Shown here: positions 17,822 to 25,740 of the stretch, piece by piece | How the letters are laid out: each line of letters starts with the position of its first letter | Position numbering within the stretch: the stretch's first letter is position 1 | DNA from: Halorubrum ruber | GTDB lineage: Archaea > Halobacteriota > Halobacteria > Halobacteriales > Haloferacaceae | Assembly (NCBI RefSeq): GCF_018228765.1 | Contig: NZ_CP073695.1 | Coordinates: 186,001-250,000 of the forward strand | Reading direction: 5' to 3' | DNA length: 64,000 nt | Position numbers and translations under genes: made by a program | The notes under the pieces: model-generated | What the model saw: only the letters and a program-made list of their open reading frames with translations | What the model was told of the DNA's origin: nothing | Database searches by the model: none

Positions 17822-19111
17822 ATGAGCGAAACCGCGTATCCGCCGGTGTCACAGCACCTCTCGGACGTCGAAGCCGCCCGGGAGGAGGGGCGCCGGAAGA
17901 TGGACTGGGCGCTCCAGCACATGCCGATCCTCAACGCGCTCCGCGACGAGTTCGTCGACGAGCAGCCGCTCGACGGCGAGACGATCGCGATGGCGATGCA
18001 CGTGGAGGCGAAGACCGCGAACCTCGTCGAGCTGCTCGCCGAGGGGGGCGCCGAGGTGGCGATCACCGGCTGTAACCCCCTCTCGACGCACGACGACGTG
18101 TCGGCGGCGCTCGACGCCCACGAGTCGATCACCTCCTACGCGGTCCGCGGCGTCGACGACGAGGAGTACTACGACGCGATGCACGCCTGCATCGCCCACG
18201 GGCCCACCATCACCGTCGACGACGGGATGGACATGGTGAAGCTCGTCCACGAGGAGTACCCCGACCTCATCGACTCCATCGTCGGCGGCGCCGAGGAGAC
18301 GACCACCGGCGTCGACCGCCTGCGCGCGATGGACGCCGACGGCGAGCTTCACTACCCCGTCTTCGCGGTCAACGACACGCCGATGAAGCAGCTGTTCGAC
18401 AACGTCCACGGCACGGGCGAGTCGTCGCTCGCGACGATCGCGATGACGACGAACCTCTCGTGGGCCGGGAAAAACGTCGTCGTCGGCGGCTACGGCCAGT
18501 GCGGGAAAGGCGTCGCGAAGAAGGCCTCCGGCCAGAACGCGAACGTCATCGTCTGCGAGGTCGACCCCCGGAAGGCCTTAGAGGCCCACATGGAGGGGTA
18601 CGAGGTGCTCCCGATGACGGAGGCCGCGAAGAAGGGCGACGTGTTCATCACGACGACGGGCAACCGCGACGTGATCACCCGCGAGCACTTCGAGGAGATG
18701 GACGACGGCGTCCTCCTCGCGAACGCCGGCCACTTCGACGTGGAAGTCAACCTCGACGACCTCGACGACCTCGCGGTCGACCGCTACGAGGTCCGCGACG
18801 GCGTCGAGGGGTTCGAGATGGAAGACGGCCGCGTCCTGAACGTCATCGCCGAGGGGCGGCTCGTCAACCTCGCGGCGCCCATCGCCCTCGGCCACCCGGT
18901 CGAGGTGATGGACCAGAGCTTCGGCGTCCAGGCGGTCGTCGTCCGCGAGCTCGCGGCGAACGGCGACGCGTACGACGCCGGCGTCCACGACGTGCCCGAC
19001 GAGCTCGACCGCGAGGTCGCGGACATCAAGCTCGCCGCCGAGGGCGTCGAATACGACGAGCTCAGCGACGAGCAGCGCGAGTACATGGGGAGCTGGGAGC
19101 ACGGGACGTGA
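17822..19111 (+). CDS. ahcY: Adenosylhomocysteinase
   Basis: 429 aa. It reversibly splits S-adenosylhomocysteine into adenosine and homocysteine using bound NAD, relieving product inhibition of methyltransferases. The NAD site GYGQCGKGVAKKA is at about residues 223-235 and is followed by an acidic residue after the second strand (CEVDPRKALEAHMEGYEV). Catalytic-domain motifs are also visible: CNPLSTHDDV, AVNDTPMKQLFDN and NAGHFDVEV. It lacks the C-terminal K-P-D-H-Y-R-Y tail of bacterial and eukaryotic enzymes, as archaeal members do. The second TnpB element starts within a few bases of the stop codon and seems not to disturb the gene. Confidence 0.95.
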   Translation: MSETAYPPVSQHLSDVEAAREEGRRKMDWALQHMPILNALRDEFVDEQPLDGETIAMAMHVEAKTANLVELLAEGGAEVAITGCNPLSTHDDVSAALDAHESITSYAVRGVDDEEYYDAMHACIAHGPTITVDDGMDMVKLVHEEYPDLIDSIVGGAEETTTGVDRLRAMDADGELHYPVFAVNDTPMKQLFDNVHGTGESSLATIAMTTNLSWAGKNVVVGGYGQCGKGVAKKASGQNANVIVCEVDPRKALEAHMEGYEVLPMTEAAKKGDVFITTTGNRDVITREHFEEMDDGVLLANAGHFDVEVNLDDLDDLAVDRYEVRDGVEGFEMEDGRVLNVIAEGRLVNLAAPIALGHPVEVMDQSFGVQAVVVRELAANGDAYDAGVHDVPDELDREVADIKLAAEGVEYDELSDEQREYMGSWEHGT

Positions 19112-19167
19112 ACTACCCCTGCCTACTCGCCGCCTTCGGCGGCTCCTTGAGACAGGGGCTTCCTGCT
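19112..19167 (-). repeat. Right end of the second TnpB element
   Basis: CCCCTG (19116-19121) pairs with CAGGGG (19153-19158) around a GCCGCC-TTC-GGCGGC hairpin (19129-19143), with CCTACT and GCTCCTTGAG between them. The tnpB stop is inside this structure. On the minus strand it is the 3' end of the tnpB transcript, where the guide-RNA scaffold of TnpB systems lies. A second module of the same design is at about 20615-20675. Confidence 0.65.
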
Positions 19168-20375
19168 TCCACGACACGCTTTGCAGGAACCGGGGTAGTT
19201 CCCGCAGGGAGCGCAGTCTCCACAGGCGTTTCTTCGGAGTGACCCACTCCTAGTTCGGTGAGTCCGCGAGAGAGAATGTTCCACGCTGCGTTTGCGTCTC
19301 TGTCTGCCTCGAAGCCACAGGCAGGACAGGAATGTTCTCGAACCCACAGCGGTTTGTCGGTTTCGACGCCACACTGAGCGCACTCTTTGGTGGTGCCATC
19401 TGGATCGACTTCCACGAAGTGCGTGCCTTCCCGTTCACACTTCGTTTCGAGCATGTCGGTGAAGGTAGTCCACGCAGCTGACGCCGTGTTGCGGCTGTTT
19501 CGCGGCGATTCGAGCATCCCTTTGACCTCAAGGTCTTCGACGGCAACCAGTTCGTACTCCCGAGCGTAGTAGTTCGAGAGTTTGTGTAGGAAATCATTCC
19601 GCTTGCGCTTGATGGCGAGATGGCACTCAGCGACACGCCGACGTTGGTTCTCCCAATTGTTCGACCCACGCTCTTTCCGGGAGAGTTTCCGTTGCTCCCA
19701 TTCGAGCCTGTCACGTTCTTCAGAGAGGTCGAGTGATTCGACCGCTGTGCCGTCTGTATCGTGGGCATACTTCAGAATACCCACGTCAATCCCGACCATC
19801 TCGTCAGTGTCAATATCCTCCAGCGGTGGCTTGGCTGGCGGTTCTGTGTCCATCTCGATGCCGAAGATGGCGAACCACTCGCCAGTTTTCTCCTTTTTGA
19901 GCGTGACTTCCTTGACCGTAGCGTCGTCAGGCAGCGGTCGGTGGAACTCGATGGGGATGGCTGCGAGTTTCGACAGTGACAACACAGTCTGCCCACTCTT
20001 CTTGTCGAGTTCGAAGCCAGACTGGTTGTACGTAAAACTGCGAAACTCCCGAGGTGACTTCCACCGAAGTTCACCGACTTTGTAGCCCTGCTCTTTGAGG
20101 TTTCCGAGAGCTTTGACGTTCTTGGCGACCCGCATGACGGTGGGCTGGAGTACCTTCGAGTAGACATCAGTGAGTGCATCCCACCAGTCTTTGAGATCGG
20201 GAAGCTCGTCACGGATTTTGCGGACACGCTGTTTGACGGTACCCTCGTCTTCGGGGATTTGGTTGAAGCGGTACAGGGCGTGGTTATAGAGTTGTCTACA
20301 GGTATCGCGGTGGTAGTCCAGCGTCTCGCGCTGGTCTTCTGTCGGCTTGAGGCGATACCTGTAGTTGTAGTTCAT
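19113..20375 (-). CDS. tnpB: TnpB-family RNA-guided nuclease (IS200/IS605, IS1341-type), second element
   Basis: 420 aa, only distantly like the TnpB at 734-2038. RuvC motifs are complete: VGIDVGILKYA (Asp), VAVEDL (Glu) and DRDANAAWNI (Asp), with a CAQC...CPAC zinc ribbon. The N-terminus MNYNYRYRLKPTEDQ is the usual start. No tnpA is nearby. A DUF2080-type small gene precedes it by 3 bp on the same strand, as in many haloarchaeal elements of this kind. It probably works as a guide-RNA-directed nuclease that helps keep the element. The C-terminus after the last RuvC motif is long and Pro-rich and is encoded by the right-end structure. Confidence 0.93.
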   Translation of the reverse strand: MNYNYRYRLKPTEDQRETLDYHRDTCRQLYNHALYRFNQIPEDEGTVKQRVRKIRDELPDLKDWWDALTDVYSKVLQPTVMRVAKNVKALGNLKEQGYKVGELRWKSPREFRSFTYNQSGFELDKKSGQTVLSLSKLAAIPIEFHRPLPDDATVKEVTLKKEKTGEWFAIFGIEMDTEPPAKPPLEDIDTDEMVGIDVGILKYAHDTDGTAVESLDLSEERDRLEWEQRKLSRKERGSNNWENQRRRVAECHLAIKRKRNDFLHKLSNYYAREYELVAVEDLEVKGMLESPRNSRNTASAAWTTFTDMLETKCEREGTHFVEVDPDGTTKECAQCGVETDKPLWVREHSCPACGFEADRDANAAWNILSRGLTELGVGHSEETPVETALPAGTTPVPAKRVVEAGSPCLKEPPKAASRQG

Positions 20376-20378
20376 CGG

Positions 20379-20519
20379 TTACTCGTCAGGCTCAGAGGTT
20401 CTGACGATTTTTACGTCTGCGCCACGCCACCGTTTTGGGACGAGGACGTGTGCGCCGTTGCCAGTGGCTTTCACCTCGCCGTCGATGACTTCGTGGCCTT
20501 CGATTTCGTGTCTATCCAT
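20379..20519 (-). CDS. DUF2080-family transposon-associated small protein
   Basis: 46 aa: MDRHEIEGHEVID, then GEVKATGNGAHVLVPKRW and a short acidic end. This matches the small protein regularly found just upstream of tnpB in haloarchaeal IS1341-type elements. The VKATGNGAHVLVPKRW core resembles an AbrB/SpoVT-like DNA-binding strand-turn (my inference). Its stop is 3 nt before the tnpB ATG, so the two are translationally linked. Its role is unknown. It may control tnpB or guide-RNA expression. Confidence 0.8.
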   Translation of the reverse strand: MDRHEIEGHEVIDGEVKATGNGAHVLVPKRWRGADVKIVRTSEPDE

Positions 20520-20739
20520 CACCTGTGTTTAAACTTTGTTTCAACATAACTGTGTCGGTGCGTTGGCCTGTGGGTTGGGAATAGAAGAGTGTATTGACGA
20601 TGATGACGGCGGTGTATCCCCTCCCTACTGCGCTACTCGGCCTTCGGCCTGCGTTGCTCCTTGAGGAAGGGAGCTTACCGCCTACATTCAGCTAATTCGA
20701 GCGCCGGCATCCGAGAAAGGATTTTGTGAGTCTGTATAC
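20520..20739. other. Left flank of the second TnpB element, including a solo right-end-like module
   Basis: The AT-rich TGTTTAAACTTTGTTTCAACATAAC just upstream of DUF2080 contains the likely promoter (minus strand) and left end. At 20615-20680, CTCCCT (20621-20626) pairs with AGGGAG (20668-20673) around GGCC-TTC-GGCC (20639-20649), with CTACT and GCTCCTTGAGG in the same places as in the true right end at 19112-19167. The second copy has no tnpB attached. No coding sequence is seen. Confidence 0.5.
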
Positions 20740-20982
20740 AACCGCATACCATTCGTCTTTAGTTAAGCTTGATAGTAATACAATTCCGAAAAGTATGCTT
20801 GTCAGTATTAGATGTAGGAGAAGCCACAGATGAGACACCAGTACCGGCGAGATCGAGCGATAAGCAACCATCACAAACGGCGTTTTCTTGCCGTATCTGG
20901 TGTGGCTGGGCCGTATTTGAGCAAAAACCACAGCTATCGAGTATTACTGAAGATATTAACTAAAGACGAATGAACCGCATAC
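20740..20982. mobile_element. 223-bp MITE with 17-bp inverted ends and 10-bp target duplication
   Basis: The element spans 20750-20972. CATTCGTCTTTAGTTAA (20750-20766) is an exact inverted copy of 20956-20972. The flanks AACCGCATAC at 20740-20749 and 20973-20982 are identical 10-bp direct repeats, so this is a bona fide insertion. It is too small to encode a transposase. The ends beginning CAT and the 10-bp duplication fit what I recall of the ISH8 subgroup of the IS4 family, which would move it in trans. The interior is AT-rich compared with its surroundings. A 79-aa minus-strand frame with a hydrophobic stretch crosses the left end and is not a credible gene. The element lies 12 bp upstream of the antitoxin start codon and separates that gene from its old promoter. 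Confidence 0.9.
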
Positions 20983-20984
20983 TC

Positions 20985-21194
20985 ATGGCGAAGAGCATCC
21001 GCCTCTCCGAGGAGGCCTACGATCGGCTCGCCGCCCACAAGCGGGAGGACGAGACGTTCTCCGACGTCGTTCTCCGGCTCGCCGGCGAGCGATCACTGCT
21101 CGAACTCGCCGGCATTCTGAGCGACGACGAGGCCGACGCGCTCCGTGAAGCCGTCGAAGAGCGGCGCGATCGGCGCGCGGCCGAGATAGATTAA
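20985..21194 (+). CDS. VapB-type antitoxin (UPF0330-like)
   Basis: 69 aa: MAKSIRLSEEAYDRLAAHKREDETFSD, then SDVVLRLAGERSLLELAGIL and a charged helix. This is the archaeal VapB antitoxin pattern (ribbon-helix-helix-like strand plus helices). Normally a PIN-domain VapC toxin follows. None is present here, and the next gene encodes a small membrane protein. It is either a solitary antitoxin or a regulator. The MITE insertion 2 bp upstream of the ATG (after the target duplicate) removed the original leader, so expression may now start inside the MITE. Confidence 0.75.
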   Translation: MAKSIRLSEEAYDRLAAHKREDETFSDVVLRLAGERSLLELAGILSDDEADALREAVEERRDRRAAEID

Positions 21195-21250
21195 ACCGAC
21201 CACACCGCCGCCTTCGACCCGTTTTTGTGCCGCGCGACCGTACCGATCCC

Positions 21251-21400
21251 ATGAACCTGACCGCGGTGTTACACGCCGGGTTCGGCGTATCGGTTCTGGC
21301 CGGGATCCTCGTGTCGGACACGACGCTCCGAATTGCCGCCTTCGCGCTCGGCGTCGTCCTCTTCGTCGCCGGCATCGTCGTCTCGCGACGCGGCGACTGA
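21251..21400 (+). CDS. Small two-helix membrane protein
   Basis: 49 aa: MNLTAVLHAGFGVSVLAGILV, then TLRIAAFALGVVLFVAGIVVSRRGD. Two hydrophobic helices are joined by a short loop, and it has a positively charged C-terminus. Function unknown. It lies between the antitoxin and nucS with no overlap. The GC-rich third positions and compact fit support a real gene. Confidence 0.55.
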   Translation: MNLTAVLHAGFGVSVLAGILVSDTTLRIAAFALGVVLFVAGIVVSRRGD

Positions 21401-21454
21401 GCGCAACCGAGACGGCGCGCGCCCTTTTTCACTCGCAACCGCCTACGAACCTCA

Positions 21455-22219
21455 GTGACAGTCACGAGCGTCCACGACCCGAGCCACCGTGAGGCCCTCT
21501 GGGAGCTTGAGGACGCCTTCGAGCGCGGCGACCTCGTCAGCGCCTTCGGCACCTGTACAGTCTCGTACGAGGGCCGCGCCGCCTCGGACCTCGGCCCCGG
21601 CGACCGGCTGCTCGTGTTGAAGCCCGACGGCGCCGCCCTCGTCCACACCGACGAGGGGCGCAAACCGGTCAACTGGCAGCCCCCGGGGTCGGAACACCAC
21701 GCCGCGGTGCGCGAGGGGCGACTCCGCGTGCGCTCGACCCGAAGCAACCCCGACGAGAGCCTGACGGTCCGCTTCTCGGACGTCCACCAGCTCTCCGCGA
21801 TGTCCGTGACGGGCGGCCGCGACCTCACCCTCCACGGCAGCGAGGAGGACCTCCGGACCCGAATCTTAGAGCGCCCCGAACTCGTCGAGCCGGGGTTCGA
21901 ACCCCGCGAGACCGAACGCCCCTCCAGCGCCGGCCCGATGGACGTTTTCGGCGTCGACGCCGACGGCACGCCGATCGTCGTCGAGCTGAAGCGTCGCCGT
22001 GTCGGGCCGGACGCCGTGGGGCAACTGGCGCGCTACGTCCGGGCGCTCCGCGAGGAACTCGGGGTCGATGACACCGCGGGAGGCGACGATGCCGACGGCG
22101 ACGACGCCCCCGCAGTCCGCGGCGTCCTCGTCGCGCCGTCGGTCACCGACCGGGCCGCGGAGCGGCTCGCGGATCGCGGGTTCGACCACGTCGCGCTCGA
22201 TCCGACGCCGGAGGAGTGA
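21455..22219 (+). CDS. nucS: Endonuclease NucS (EndoMS), mismatch-specific
   Basis: 254 aa. NucS/EndoMS cuts both strands near mismatches and can act on branched DNA. In archaea lacking MutSL it is the candidate mismatch repair nuclease. It has an N-terminal DNA-binding beta domain ([22 protein letters not shown]). The C-terminal RecB-like nuclease contains GPMDVFGVD (Asp) and [10 protein letters not shown] (E-x-K), plus QLARYV. The PIP-like C-terminus expected for PCNA binding is not obvious. An acidic insert ([10 protein letters not shown]) lies between the last core strands. A GTG start at 21455 gives the family N-terminus. Confidence 0.9.
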   Translation: MTVTSVHDPSHREALWELEDAFERGDLVSAFGTCTVSYEGRAASDLGPGDRLLVLKPDGAALVHTDEGRKPVNWQPPGSEHHAAVREGRLRVRSTRSNPDESLTVRFSDVHQLSAMSVTGGRDLTLHGSEEDLRTRILERPELVEPGFEPRETERPSSAGPMDVFGVDADGTPIVVELKRRRVGPDAVGQLARYVRALREELGVDDTAGGDDADGDDAPAVRGVLVAPSVTDRAAERLADRGFDHVALDPTPEE

Positions 22220-22349
22220 GCCGGGCGGCGTGTCAACGCGGACCGCGATTCGAGGCGGAACGCCGCCGCTGCCCGCCGAGGAGCCGACGACGCCGCCTCG
22301 CTATCGAAGGGTTTATCGCCGCAGCGGGGGCTACATCGGACAAGTAGCC

Positions 22350-22880
22350 ATGTCTGACAAACCCGCCTCTATGTATCGGACGATCGACAAGCCGTCGTAC
22401 ACCCGCCGCGAGTACATCACGGGCATCCCCGGCTCGAAGATCGCTCAGCACAACATGGGCGACCTCTCCGCGGAGCCGGACGACTACCCCGTCCAGATCA
22501 GCCTCCGCGTCGAGGAAGAGCTCCAGGTCCGACACGGCTCCTTAGAGAGCGCGCGCCTCTCGGCGAACCGCCACCTGATCAAGGAGCTCGGCGAGGGCAA
22601 CTACAAGATGACCCTCCGCAAGTTCCCGCATCAGGTCATCCGAGAGAACAAGCAGGCGACCGGCGCCGGCGCGGACCGCGTCTCCGACGGGATGCGCCAG
22701 GCGTTCGGCAAGCCGGTCGGCACCGCCGCGCGGCTCGACAAGAACGACGTCGTCTTCACCGCGTACTGCGACGTCGAGCAGGCGTCCGTCGTGAAGGAAG
22801 CGTTCCGCCGCGCGTACAACAAGCTCTCGCCGCCATGCCGGATCACGGTCGACCGCGGCGAGAAGATGCTCGTCTCGTAA
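22350..22880 (+). CDS. rpl10e: 50S ribosomal protein L10e (uL16)
   Basis: 176 aa. It is a core large-subunit protein near the peptidyl-transferase centre and the A-site t[27 protein letters not shown] and the [17 protein letters not shown] loop are diagnostic of archaeal L10e. The GTTTATCGCC box near 22310 lies about 35 nt upstream of the ATG at 22350. It is the usual monocistronic arrangement in this phylum, though nucS is just upstream on the same strand. Confidence 0.96.
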   Translation: MSDKPASMYRTIDKPSYTRREYITGIPGSKIAQHNMGDLSAEPDDYPVQISLRVEEELQVRHGSLESARLSANRHLIKELGEGNYKMTLRKFPHQVIRENKQATGAGADRVSDGMRQAFGKPVGTAARLDKNDVVFTAYCDVEQASVVKEAFRRAYNKLSPPCRITVDRGEKMLVS

Positions 22881-23019
22881 CGGCACCGACTCCCCCCGTC
22901 CGTGAGGCGGGTTCTTCTCCGCGCGTTCGCGTGACGTAGCCGCGGCGCCGCGCGTCTCCGAACCGGTTCCGATCCCCGAGCCGAACACCTGAAATACCTC
23001 GCTCGCGTACCGCACGCCA

Positions 23020-25074
23020 GTGTCACAGCAGTTGGCCGAGGTCGAGACGCTGTTCCTCCACGAGGCGCGGAGCGACTACACCGTCGTCGCGAACCGCGAC
23101 GGCAAGCGCGTGCTCCGCGGGCGGCTCGAACTCAAGGAGACCTCCGCGGGCCCGCGCCCGGGGAAGTTCCGCGTGATCCGCGACGGCGAGGACCACCCCC
23201 GCCAGCCGGACGAGTTCGTCGACCTCGCGCGCGCGGCCGGCCGGATCCGCATCTCCGAGCAGACCTCCCCCGAGAACCGAGCGCGGCTGAAGGAGATGCT
23301 CGACGGCTACCAGCTGGAGGCGACGGCGGTCCGGACCTGCCGTCGCTGCGCGAGCGACGGGCGATACGGCCCGATCACGAGCGAGGACGCGATCGAACAC
23401 AACGACGAGCTGATCTGCCGGGACTGCGCCCGCCGGGAGCTAGAGCGGGAGCTGTCGTACAAAGGCGAGTTCACGGGCGCGGCCGAGGAGCGCTTGGAGG
23501 AGCTGCTGTACGAGTCGGGCGACTTAGACCGGATCGTGAGCCTTCTCCAAGGCGGGCTCGACCCCGATCTCACGAAGTACGACGAGGTGTCCGCGAACGT
23601 CGACGACGTCTCGCCCGTCCGGACCGAGGACCTCGACCTCCACCCGGACCTCTCTTCGCACCTCCAGGGACGGTTCGAGGAGCTGCTCCCGGTCCAGAGC
23701 CTCTCCGTGCGGAACGGCCTGCTCGACGGCGACGACCAACTGGTCGTGAGCGCGACCGCGACGGGGAAGACGCTCGTCGGCGAGCTGACCGGGATCGACC
23801 GCGCGTTGAAGGGCGACGGGAAGCTCCTGTTTCTGGTCCCCCTCGTCGCGCTCGCCAACCAGAAGCACGAGGACTTCGAGGACCGCTACGGCGACCTGCT
23901 GGACGTCTCCATCCGCGTCGGCTCCTCGCGGGTGAACGACGACGGGAACCGCTTCGACCCGGGCGCCGACGTGATCGTCGGCACCTACGAGGGGATCGAC
24001 CACGCGCTCCGGACCGGCAAGGACCTCGGCGACGTGGGGACGGTCGTCATCGACGAGGTCCACACCCTGAAGGAGGGCGAGCGCGGCCACCGCCTCGACG
24101 GGCTCATCTCGCGGCTGAAATACTACAGCGAGAACCGGATGGAGACGCACTCGGGCTACGACGGCACCCAGTTCGTCTACCTCTCGGCGACCGTCGGCAA
24201 CCCCGAGTGGCTCGCGGAGAAGCTGCGCGCGACGCTCATCGAGTACGAGGAGCGCCCCGTCCCCATCGAGCGGCACGTCACGTTCGCGGACAGCCGGGAG
24301 AAGGCGCAGATCGCCGACAAGCTCGTCAAGCGGGAGTTCGACACGAAGTCGTCGAAGGGGTACCGCGGGCAGACGATCATCTTCACCAACTCGCGGCGGC
24401 GCTGCCACGAGATCAGCCGCAAGCTGCGGTACGACTCCGCGCCGTACCACGCCGGGCTCGACTACGGGCGCCGGAAGAAGGTCGAGCGCATGTTCGGCAA
24501 TCAGGACCTCTCGGCGGTCGTCACCACCGCGGCGCTGGCCGCCGGCGTCGACTTCCCCGCCTCGCAGGTGATCTTCGACTCGCTGGCGATGGGGATCGAG
24601 TGGCTCTCGGTCCAGGAGTTCTCGCAGATGCTCGGGCGCGCGGGCCGACCGGACTACCACGACCGCGGCCGCGTCTACCTCCTCGTCGAGCCCGACGGCG
24701 TCTACCACGGCTCGATGGACCGCACGGAGGACGAGGTGGCGTTCACCCTCCTGAAAGGCGAGATGGAGGACGTGGCGACCCACTACGACGAGACCGCGGC
24801 CGCCGAGGAGACGCTCGCGAACGTCGTCGTGGCCGGCAAGAAGGCCAAGCGCCTCAACGACCGCATGATCGGCGAGGTCCCCACGAAGCACGCGCTCGGG
24901 AAGCTGTTAGAGTGGAACTTCATCGACGGCTTCGAGCCGACGCCGCTCGGCCGGGGCGTCACCAGACACTTCCTCGCGCCCGACGAGGCGTTCTTCATCC
25001 TCGACTCGGTCCGGAAGGGGACCGACCCGTACGACATCGTCGCCGACCTCGAACTGCGCGACGACGAGGAGTGA
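23020..25074 (+). CDS. Ski2-like DEAD/DEAH helicase with an N-terminal zinc ribbon (DUF5814-type)
   Basis: 684 aa. The N-terminal 200 residues hold a beta-rich region and a four-Cys zinc ribbon (CRRC near 107, CRDC near 133). The helicase core follows with Walker A ATATGKT (about 245-251), DEVH (about 345), SAT (about 388) and motif VI QMLGRAGRPDY (about 538). A short winged-helix/ratchet region follows. Ski2/Hel308-type enzymes unwind RNA or branched DNA. The zinc-ribbon N-terminus is particular to haloarchaeal and related members, and their substrate is not known. A GTG start at 23020 gives SQQLAEVETLFLHE. Confidence 0.85.
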   Translation: MSQQLAEVETLFLHEARSDYTVVANRDGKRVLRGRLELKETSAGPRPGKFRVIRDGEDHPRQPDEFVDLARAAGRIRISEQTSPENRARLKEMLDGYQLEATAVRTCRRCASDGRYGPITSEDAIEHNDELICRDCARRELERELSYKGEFTGAAEERLEELLYESGDLDRIVSLLQGGLDPDLTKYDEVSANVDDVSPVRTEDLDLHPDLSSHLQGRFEELLPVQSLSVRNGLLDGDDQLVVSATATGKTLVGELTGIDRALKGDGKLLFLVPLVALANQKHEDFEDRYGDLLDVSIRVGSSRVNDDGNRFDPGADVIVGTYEGIDHALRTGKDLGDVGTVVIDEVHTLKEGERGHRLDGLISRLKYYSENRMETHSGYDGTQFVYLSATVGNPEWLAEKLRATLIEYEERPVPIERHVTFADSREKAQIADKLVKREFDTKSSKGYRGQTIIFTNSRRRCHEISRKLRYDSAPYHAGLDYGRRKKVERMFGNQDLSAVVTTAALAAGVDFPASQVIFDSLAMGIEWLSVQEFSQMLGRAGRPDYHDRGRVYLLVEPDGVYHGSMDRTEDEVAFTLLKGEMEDVATHYDETAAAEETLANVVVAGKKAKRLNDRMIGEVPTKHALGKLLEWNFIDGFEPTPLGRGVTRHFLAPDEAFFILDSVRKGTDPYDIVADLELRDDEE

Positions 25075-25136
25075 GGCGAGCGCGGCGCGGAGCGCAACGA
25101 AACCCTTTAGCGGCTCTTCGGGGTACGTAGGAGTAC

Positions 25137-25207
25137 GGGACCGTGGGTTAGTGGTATACTCCGAGCCTTGGGTGCTCGTGACCCCGGTTCGAATCCGGGC
25201 GGTCCCA
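25137..25207 (+). tRNA. tRNA-Pro (anticodon UGG)
   Basis: The acceptor stem GGGACCG pairs with CGGTCCC. The anticodon arm is CGAGC-CTTGGGT-GCTCG, giving anticodon TGG (reads CCA/CCG proline codons). The T-arm is CCCCGGTTCGAATCCGGG. 71 nt, no intron, CCA not encoded. It is followed by a duplicate of its 3' 26 nt. Confidence 0.95.
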
Positions 25208-25369
25208 CTTTTGCGGCGCGAGCAAGTCCGCGAGCGCCGCAGCCGTGGAGCGGATTCGAACCCTACCGGGCGCGCGCAGTGAGCGTAGCGAACGAGCACG
25301 TCCGGGTCCGGTTCGAATCCGGGCGGTCCCACTCTGCTCCTGCGAATAGCCTATGAGCAGCGGTGACGG
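25208..25369 (+). repeat. tRNA-Pro trailer: inverted and direct copies of the T-arm and 3' end
   Basis: An exact 26-nt copy of the tRNA-Pro 3' end (CCGGTTCGAATCCGGG... CCCACT) is at 25308-25333, 124 bp after the original at 25184-25209. Before it, near 25249-25268, CGGATTCGAACC is an inverted copy of the T-loop region (12-bp perfect complement). Between the two arms is the haloarchaeal GAGCGNAGCGAACGAGC-type sequence. The result is a T-arm palindrome that ends in a tRNA 3' terminus. Non-coding. Confidence 0.75.
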
Positions 25370-25384
25370 TTTATAAGTAAAGAG

Positions 25385-25648
25385 GCGGTGGCGCGTGCCT
25401 CCGAGTGGCCGCCGGAGGCGGCCGCGAGGAGCACGCGCGAGGGAGTCAGTCGCCGGAGCGAAGCGGAGGCGACTGACGAGGCTGGGGAGGTGTGAGGCGC
25501 GGTCGCGGTGCGGGGTGGGACTCAAAGGGGCAGCCGGGAGGCGGGCGCAGGCGACGTAAGCACCGCAACGAGGGAGCGAACGAAGTGAGCGACCGAGTGA
25601 GGCGCACAGCGAGCGTGCGCCCGCCTCCCGGCTGGGGCTTTGGCGGTG
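25385..25648 (+). ncRNA. Candidate structured RNA, copy B
   Basis: This is the same element as at 15733-15985. The outer stem is GCGCGTGC/GCACGCGC and the inner hairpin GGCCGCC/GGCGGCC. The second hairpin is GTCAGTCGCC/GGCGACTGAC. The core has GGGGAGGTGTGAGG and GGGACTCAAAGGGG. The 19-bp perfect stem is 25531-25549 with 25616-25634. It ends GGCTGGGGCTTTGGCGGTG. The TATA-like TTTATAAGTAA is at 25370-25380. A partial repeat of the terminal motif (GGGACTTTGGGATC) after another ATTTATAAGC box ends near 25705. It lies directly behind the tRNA-Pro trailer. Confidence 0.65.
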
Positions 25649-25740
25649 TCCACCGCCGATCCACCAGCGACTATTTATAAGCAAGCTGCTGGGACTTTGG
25701 GATCGGTCAACATACCGGCGGTCACCACCTAAAAAAGATC

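Noticed and set aside
20692-20931. 79-aa minus-strand membrane peptide overlapping the MITE
   Set aside because: It crosses the MITE boundary and target duplication, so it cannot predate the insertion, and its composition is not haloarchaeal coding.
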